This document shows, piece by piece, positions 5,764 through 5,775 of a stretch of 5,775 nt of DNA. Each line of letters begins with the position of its first letter. The first letter of the stretch is position 1. The stretch covers positions 1 through 5,775 of the forward strand of contig JAQTLI010000207.1 in the NCBI GenBank assembly GCA_028714995.1, read 5' to 3'. Both the position numbers and the translations under genes were made by a program. This DNA is from Methylobacter sp. (lineage in GTDB: Bacteria; Pseudomonadota; Gammaproteobacteria; Methylococcales; Methylomonadaceae). The notes under the pieces were generated by a model, which did not search any database, was not told the origin of the DNA, and saw only the letters and a list, made by a program, of their open reading frames with translations.

Positions 5764-5774
5764 CCCCCTTCCTT
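5764..5774 (-). promoter_or_regulatory. Shine-Dalgarno supporting the TTG start of nhaD
   Basis: On the minus strand AAGGAAGGGGG ends five bases before the TTG codon at 5756-5758. This strong purine tract at normal spacing is the main evidence for a TTG start rather than the ATG 18 codons downstream. Confidence 0.7.
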
Positions 5775-5775
5775 A

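Noticed and set aside
1..5775. Mobile element, CRISPR array, tRNA or rRNA
   Set aside because: I found no transposase or integrase, no regularly spaced repeats, no cloverleaf and no ribosomal RNA sequence.

Overview
The window comes from a gammaproteobacterial (type I, Methylococcales) methane-oxidising bacterium. The main evidence is a complete pmoC at the left end, encoding the copper-binding C subunit of particulate methane monooxygenase (pMMO). It closely resembles the Methylococcus/Methylomonas/Methylobacter type and keeps both reported sets of copper-ligand residues. The modest GC content and AT-rich intergenic DNA fit a freshwater Methylobacter/Methylomonas-like genus, but genus cannot be settled from this window.

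Layout, left to right. (1) pmoC lies on the minus strand. In this group pmoA and pmoB normally follow, so they probably lie just off the left edge. A small inverted repeat spans the pmoC stop codon. (2) A 297-base divergent intergenic region holds the pmoC Shine-Dalgarno, a leader with two competing short stems, a good sigma70-like promoter on the minus strand, and an 11-base element repeated around it. (3) Facing away from pmoC on the plus strand is an unrecognised 146-residue protein with one N-terminal membrane anchor. (4) A 363-base gene-free stretch contains a perfect 20-bp bidirectional terminator hairpin and a pair of overlapping small hairpins. (5) rpmE (zinc-type ribosomal protein bL31, minus) and an exonuclease III/AP endonuclease gene (xth, plus) diverge from a 99-base gap. 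Their predicted -10 boxes overlap almost completely and sit inside an inverted repeat. (6) xth runs tail-to-tail into an AmpG-like transporter gene (minus), and the two coding regions overlap by 26 bp. (7) Upstream of ampG on the same strand is nhaD, a Na+/H+ antiporter with a TTG start, and the two may be co-transcribed.

Functionally, pmoC belongs to central carbon and energy metabolism (methane to methanol at the intracytoplasmic membranes). The rest is housekeeping: translation (bL31), abasic-site repair (Xth), peptidoglycan recycling (AmpG) and sodium/pH homeostasis (NhaD). I see no mobile element, CRISPR array, rRNA, tRNA or obvious new multigene system. The features most worth following up are regulatory: the architecture of the pmo control region with its divergent orphan gene, and the overlapping rpmE/xth promoters.
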